From Marsupella aquatica (taxonomy: Eukaryota; Marchantiophyta), in the NCBI GenBank assembly GCA_973895155.1, contig OZ316894.1, positions 5,828,001-5,892,000 of the forward strand: 64,000 bases of DNA, given 5' to 3'. The notes beneath the pieces were generated by a model. The model was not told where the DNA came from and ran no database searches. It was given only the letters and a program-made list of their open reading frames with translations. The number at the start of each line of letters is the position of its first letter. The stretch's first letter is position 1. Positions 57,626 through 64,000 of the stretch are shown piece by piece. Position numbers and translations under genes: made by a program.

Positions 57626-60600
57626 ATGTGACAATATAAAGTGTACTGGTAATTGCAAGTCCAAATGGTATAAGATAAATGACACTCATTTAAAGAGAAT
57701 AATTAGTGACATAATACACCCTATATTATCACATTTTGATGTCCAATGCTCAGGACATCTCCAGGCAGTGCATTGAAGTATTCAAATGTGACACCACAGA
57801 AGTTGGGGAGCTCCTTGACAAGCAATATGACCAACCATCTCTGGCAGAATCTGTTGCTGACAAGGGATTGGTAGTCAGACATGGATGCTCTAAACTTCCA
57901 AAACTGAGCCTGGGAGGTCCTTCCAGTAGTAACCAAATTTGTGGTAGTAATTTCTGTACACTTTTGAGATTCTGGTTTTTGAGGCTTAATAATAAGTGGA
58001 TTGGTGGTTTGAATATGTACACATTCGTGAGATTCTGGTCTCCTGGGCCAGTGGCAAGTGCATTGGTAGTTTTTGCATTTTATATTTTGGCTGGATTGGG
58101 TTCCTTCTCCTACTCGAATTGTGGTTTAATTGAGCTGATTTTATGGTTTTGTGAGTCCATCATTGTGTTGTCATTTAGTTGAAAAGTTTATCCAACAATG
58201 AGTTTATATTGTCCTTGTCGACCTAGAGGTGCTCCACTTAATTGCAACCTGGAATCACCAAGAAACCCCAATTAACAACTGCAAAGGAGCCAGACCAAAG
58301 GCCCTAAAATGAAATCAAATGCAAATACATACCATTTAAAATGTTGGAATGTGAAAGAGAGAAAGGGCTGGAGTAAATATTAAGCAATCTACGGTTCTTC
58401 AAATGGATTTCAAGTCCTAAACCTCCAAAAATAATTTTAAAAATGCCAAATGACAGTCAGGTTAGTCTTTGCCATACTAAAAGTCATGCCTGAGTCTGCA
58501 ATTACTATTGTGGTATAAATTAGGAAAGCTTACAAAATTACCCCCACAAGTTACCCAAATTACCTAAATACCCTTCAAGTTTGAGATTTACAAAAATACC
58601 CCTAGTGTAGATAGGGGAAACTTAAAAAATTACATAAGTACCTTTAACCACTTTTGAGATTTCAAATATGCCCCTGCAATGTCACAGCTTGGCAAAGGTG
58701 TCCCATTGTTTCTTACACTACCTGTGGCTCCGTATTGATTTCCGACAGGTCATAACCCATGTTATACTGTGTTATGTGATGACCCTGCACATTGCATAGC
58801 AACAGTGGTTACTTTTAATTACTTTTTTGATAACAGAAAGGTTAGAGTGTGCCAGTTTATTCCAAAAGCCGGCTCAGCAAAGACCAGTGGGACACCTATG
58901 CTTTCATACTTGCTAAGAAGCTAATACATGTCCTCTTGCTTTCTTGTCGTGTTGAGGCACCAGCACCTAGCAAAATTTAGGCAAATGTTGCTTTGTACCC
59001 ACAAATGGCTGATCTGGTTCCTCCTTTGCACCTCTAGCAAATAGCAAGTAGCTTGGCATCCTAAAACATCTTTGGCTTTTTGTCTTGTAGTGATCCATTA
59101 ATAAATTTCCAGTATCTTGGAAAATTGAATTTAAATCTTAATTATCAAGGGATGCTTAGCCTTTGATATGTTTTATTTTTGTCCTGGTAGTGATCTATTA
59201 ATGGCTTCTACAGTCTCATAGCTAGTTCTATGTATGTTTTAAATAATTATATTGTTGTGACTCGAGAAAGGTACATACAGTAGATTGGGAAACTTAAAAT
59301 GTGTGTGATTCACGTTTCCTTGTTGTCTTAATAGTATAATGTGCACAATAGGATAGTGATGAAAACACGGTGACGCATTGGTGTGACCAGAGGTCAAATC
59401 TTTGTCAAGTGGGTGGGGATCTTTTTCATGAGTAGGAGGTGGGCCCTCACAAAGGAAGCCTTAAACAGTACATGGATCAGGAGAAAACTCCATGACAGTA
59501 TATGGATAGGGAGTGGGATGGGGAGCAGTTTAAATGGGGACTAAAATAATGCTCATGAAAATTTTTTAAGGGGTATAATAAGTAATTAAGGCCGTTCCTA
59601 GCAAACCATAGAAAATCTATCAACTGTTCAAATTTATCAACACGTGTGTCACATCATGGTTACTGTTCTGGCTTCTAATGACCTATGGAGTGGCAAGCTG
59701 GCCTATAACAAGCCCACATCGAAAGAAAAGTTGTTAGTGTACTCCTTAAAGCACCACTGGCCATGTAAAAGGGAAAAGTGTACAAGGTTTTTCTTCGTTT
59801 TTCACATTGGTCCCCTCTACCATAAGACTTTACTCCACAATTTCAGGAAAAAATACTAAAAGTAGTGAAATCTGTGTAACCATGTTTTTGTCATGGCTAG
59901 TGTCTCTTTAAGGTCAAGTGGTTTAAGGTCAAGTGGTTTAAGGTCAAGTGGTTGCTTTTATACCTTTTCTGTCGTTCAAAGGTTGTCACACAAGACCTTT
60001 TTGGCCAGATTATTACTCATTAAGAAATCTCCATAGTTTTATACTGTTTCAGTAGGATGTTTCTTTTAAAGCCCCGTGATCCTCTACACACCTGGGTACT
60101 CAATCCTCAGCAGCTACTGTACTTCAGCACCCTGCACATACAGCAGGGCTTAAAAAATCTGACACATTAAATTGTATTTGAAACTGGCCACATTTTAGTC
60201 ACTCAACACTTAATGTTTTGTTAAGTACAGGATCGTGTCCCTCAATGTGATAAAAAGTCTCCCGCGCATAAGGTCTCCTTGCATACACAAATCACCTTTA
60301 TATCCTATTAAATCACACCTGCCACTATAAAAGATTCATTCCATGTCTCACTACTCACCATAAAAGGTGAAACAGTAGCACCTTTTGTGGAGTATTTGCC
60401 AAAAAAAGCTTTTGCAGTCAGCACTTTTTGTAGAATTCAAAACACATTTCTGAACTTGTACTCTTCGAAATGAGAGCTACGGGTTACCCATAGACCTTTA
60501 TAGGGGCAGGTGTGGTTTAAGGGACAGCTCACATTGTTAACCAGATACATAATGGTCACACCTGGGCTTCTGCTAGGAAGCTCTAAAGATCATAAGTAAA

Positions 60601-60726
60601 AGAATTTTTGTTGAGTACCAGAGGTTTTATAAAAAAAAACACGGAAACAGCTGATAAGAAATAACCAAGCATGTCTTGAGGGGAGAATGGAAAAAGTCCA
60701 GAAGTTTGGTCGTTGAGTTTATTGAT
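57626..60726. other. Gene-poor region with R1 fragments
   Basis: Two short pieces of the R1 5' part (TTTGTCTTGTAGTGATC near 59080; TTTGTCCTGGTAGTGATC near 59177) and a triple TTTAAGGTCAAGTGG repeat at 59907-59954. The open frame at 57739-58182 (+) has a hydrophobic end but matches no family I know. No gene supported. Confidence 0.5.
59907..59954. repeat. Short tandem repeat, 16-bp unit x3
   Basis: TTTAAGGTCAAGTGG is repeated three times head to tail with no mismatch in the core. Confidence 0.9.
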
Positions 60727-61314
60727 GACATGCTCATCCTGGAACATTTTTGATATTTTGTCTTGTAGTGATATGTAAGTGAATCAAATAAGAACTAGAA
60801 TAGGACATGCAAAGAAAAGTACGTCGTGACCAATGAAAAGTACAGTCAGGTGCTATGACACAAAGGCACTACCATGTATGCACTTGATTCAATGTGTCTT
60901 ATTAATGACACTCAATTCAATAAAACCGTAAGCTTAGGGAAGAAAGTCATGAGAGGAACTTAATACAGCATGTGTTCAAGTTTATTTAGAATCATTTTTC
61001 TCTCTCATGAGAAGACTTAAAAACATTGTTCAAGTGATAGAAATGAAAGTAGTTGAGATTAAAAATTAAGAGGGCTACCAAAATGAGTTCAAAATTCTTT
61101 GAAATAACAAAAATTATCGGATGTCCCCGAAGGGACTGAAATAACAAAAATTAAAGATACCAAAAATGAATAGGGTTCAAAATTAAGTAAAATCTATATA
61201 ATACAAAAGATGCCCCTTCATAAGGCACATTAAAATAAAAATACATAACAGAGAAATTATGAATAAAACAAAATCTAAAAAGTGCATTCCTCCATATATC
61301 CATTCTTCATATTT
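60727..61314 (+). repeat. Repeat family R1, copy 3
   Basis: It starts GACATGCTCATCCTGGAACA and TTTTGTCTTGTAGTGATATG, then follows copies 1 and 2: CATGCAAAGAAAAGTA, TCAATAAAACCGTAAGC, AAGGCACATTAAAATA, AAATCTAAAAAGTGCATTCC. It is flanked by TTTATTGAT at 60718-60726 and 61315-61323, a likely target-site duplication. Confidence 0.75.
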
Positions 61315-61323
61315 TTTATTGAT

Positions 61324-64000
61324 ATGGACTGGTCGAACTGCAATGTCCTTGAAGTCTCTTTTATTGTTATGGTGATTGATATCAAGTGTTGGATATCAAG
61401 AGTTTGACCCATTTAATCTCTGGGAGTACAACATTCATAAATGCTAGTAAGTTGGCAATGATGTAAAGTAGCTAATTCATAAACACAGTCACTTAGTACT
61501 CTTGTAATGTGCTCGTGAGAACTATTTGGCAATCATTTCAGGTTTCAACATACCGTGCTCGTGAAAGGCAGTAACTGTTTGCATTGAATCCTTAGTACTG
61601 GGTACGCCACATAAATGTCTGTCAGCAAAAGTTCCCTTCTAAAGATTGAGACCCAATATATGGGTGCTACATTTGTTCACGGGGGACACTGAGGAGACTG
61701 AGCTTCAATCGGGGCGTTTCCCGTGTTTTCGTCAATAAATTCAATTCTGGTCGATGACCGAAGAATGAATACAATGTTTGCATGTTGATGACATGGATTT
61801 TTTGTCCCTTTTCTGTGAAATTTACAATCGTTTCCTTGGCCTTGACTTTATTGAGAGACGGTGCCTTTTCATTAATCGCTCTGATTATGACTAGTAAGAA
61901 AAGAAAGGTGAGCAAGGATTCTTCAATACCCTTAAATGTTCCCAGCTTCGACGAATTATGGCCCCTTAACCTGCCGATTAATTTGGCAAGAGCTTGACCC
62001 ATTCTCTCCGATGACAAGTTGGAGAGCGAACATGAGAAGTTCAAGCCAGGGATGTGGCTGACTCCTGTGACAAAAGACTTGTTGGATCAATGCATGCCTA
62101 AAGTCTGAGTGCTGCCCTATCCTCGTGGCGACACAACGTCACCAGGAAGGCTGGGCGGCTTGAATTGTCACCAGACAATTCTTGCACACAACACTTTTGC
62201 TGTGAGGGTTTTAGTACAAGCAGCGGTGGTTCCATTTGTCTACAGTAGGTTGGGAAGTACTTATCACCGGCACGTAAAGGTGTTGCACAACAATCATGAA
62301 ACTTTTGTGACGAGGATTATGTACAGGCGTCACACTCGACTACGGCAGAGGTAGCAGCACTAGTCACCTCTCAGAAAACGGTAGTTGGCTAACCCGACAA
62401 CTCCCCTGTTCCCACTGTCTACTGGGCTACATGAGAGTCTTACACCAATGTGCCAACAGTGACTGGAACTCTTTTTCACATTAACAATAAAGTTGTCCAT
62501 GAGGCGTTGATACGAGTCTTGCACAATGTCAACAGTGAATGAAACTCTGTCACATTAACAGTAAAATTGTTCATGAGGCCTGGATATGAGAATTGTACAC
62601 AATGCTCAGAGGCAGTGATCCTTCTGGCCACATTAACAGTGAGTTGCTCATGAGGTCCGGATATCAGAGTCATACACAATGCCAACATTAGAGTTGTCCC
62701 TGTTGAGGCCAAATCATTGTGATTTTACTGTTATTTAGGCACAGATTTATGTGTCAGTTGAACTACAGTAGAACTAGTCAGGACTAAAATAGTGACTCAA
62801 ACTCCCGAAAGGGGTTTTGGGATGTGCTTTCCTACAAGGCATCCTGCAAGACATCGATCGAGCAGTACTTCAAGTTCACGGCACTGCCCCAACTACAACA
62901 GGTAGAGTTTCATGAGTCAATCTGCGTTGCGGGAATTTACTGTAATTACTTGTTTTTGGGGCAATCATCCTTCATTTCACCCCATTCTTAAACATACAAA
63001 TCTAGTGATTGAACTCTTTGTCATAAGCACTTACTATATCACACTCGTATGAATCTCTTACGGCAGATGATTGTGGTGCAACCGTGTTGTTGGTAATTGG
63101 AGGGAGACTGTCCATGCAACCACGTCTCCCTTACTAGTACAATACTCTTAGTAACAATTTAGCTAGCCCGCATGAGTGTCCATGTCTGATAGCAAGTCTG
63201 TTGTCAAGAATACAGAGGATAATGCGAGGTCTCATGACTCGACTGATCCAGAAACTTTATTCATCGATCGATCAAGTATGAAATAATTAGCCCATCATCA
63301 TTCTATCAACATAAATTGATAGCTTTCCGCCAGATGTCGACCTACTCGGGGTGTTGTTTCATTCTCTGTTAATGTGTGGGTCTCCTGCTTACGCATACGT
63401 GCATTCATCCCTTGTAAGTCTATTACTGTGTCTATGAAGTTCTCAGCTGCACTGCTGCATGCATGCGCAAGGGTTCCTGTGTATTCATACGTAATGATTA
63501 TGTCTGTACACTGAATTATCTTGCCGCTTCTTCAGGTCCTTGGATCCAATGCTCTTGAGGAGTGGTACAACCACATTGAAGGTGCAGCTACGGTGGTAGT
63601 GCATGTCCTGCAAAATCATCGAAGCCATTAGTTTTGTACATATGTTGGCCATCTGTAGTCTGTCAGTGGTAGCCGGTCGGACTCGATTGGGCAGCAGGTG
63701 GCCACAAAGGACGGTTATGATGATTCACGTACGCCAACATCTTGCAGTCTTGAACAACCCCATTGTGGATGTAAAAGCAAGTGAGGGAGCCATCATGGCT
63801 CACTGATGTGTGGACAATCTAGAAAGTAACTACAATCTGTCGACTTGATTTCCTCCATATCGTATTCGTCTTCGGGCTTGATCGAGTCTGGTAAAGGAAC
63901 CCAGGCAAGCTAATCTCTTCTAAGTGCGTAAATGGGGAAGGGATCCATCACGTTTTAGTTGTGGCCCTGTCAACAGATAGCTGATTTGATCTCCAAAGGC
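61324..64000. other. Distal region, possible remnant coding pieces, none certain
   Basis: Includes the tandem array at 62431. A segment near 62842-62899 ends in CAG|GTAGAG, and one at 63538-63590 lies between TTCTTCAG and AAG|GTGCAG (reading VLGSNALEEWYNHIE). They look exon-like, but I recognise no family and could not link them in frame. Open frames near 61667-62044 on both strands are unassigned. Confidence 0.35.
62431..62705. repeat. Tandem repeat, ~70-75-bp unit, four diverged copies
   Basis: Units run from ATGAGG..GATAYGAG through TACACAATG, CAACAGTGA, CACATTAACAGT and TTGTTC/TTGCTC. Copies start near 62431, 62499, 62572 and 62649. Confidence 0.8.

Noticed and set aside
57739-58182. 148-codon open frame with a hydrophobic C-terminal end
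   Set aside because: No recognised family, and it lies between repeat arrays; not supported as a gene.

Overview
This is a nuclear segment from a land plant: genes split by short GT-AG introns, plant-specific families (FEZ-like NAC, SH4/ASR3-type trihelix, GT34 xylosyl/galactosyltransferase), a CACTA transposon and much decayed repeat DNA. The species cannot be named from the sequence. The repeat load and gene repertoire would fit a bryophyte or other early-diverging lineage, but that is an impression, not evidence.

Layout. 1-3.6 kb: the tail of one GT34 glycosyltransferase and a second copy in tandem with no visible Golgi anchor. 3.7-9 kb: intergenic, with a perfect hairpin and tRNA-like SINE heads. 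9.06-11.28 kb (-): a three-exon NAC transcription factor. 14.2-15.2 kb: a fold-back element and a terminal-inverted-repeat element. 17.6-27.3 kb: a 9.7-kb CACTA element, inserted with a 3-bp target duplication into an older ~0.6-kb repeat whose other copies lie at 30.1 and 60.7 kb. 28.4-38 kb: repeats only, including a GC-rich island. 39.0-42.0 kb (+): an eight-exon GT49/LARGE-like glycosyltransferase. 43.9-48.1 kb (-): a four-exon trihelix gene with three DNA-binding domains. 53.9-56.4 kb (+): a four-exon coiled-coil protein. 57-64 kb: repeats and no convincing gene.

The most unusual item is the CACTA element. Beside a divergent pair of transposase genes (a tnp2-type transposase on + and a TnpA-like accessory gene on -) it carries an intact SET-domain (lysine-methyltransferase-like) exon. 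That exon sits behind the element's first coding exon, in a phase that allows either splicing into SET or skipping to the transposase. Both transposase genes carry lesions (a frameshift and a stop) while the SET reading frame is open. The second unusual item is the triple-trihelix protein, which looks like the product of exon duplication and whose reading frame requires two GC-AG introns.

Exon structures were assembled by hand from splice motifs, reading-frame phase and family motifs. Every multi-exon model given as intact closes in frame. Transcription start sites, UTRs and promoters could not be determined.
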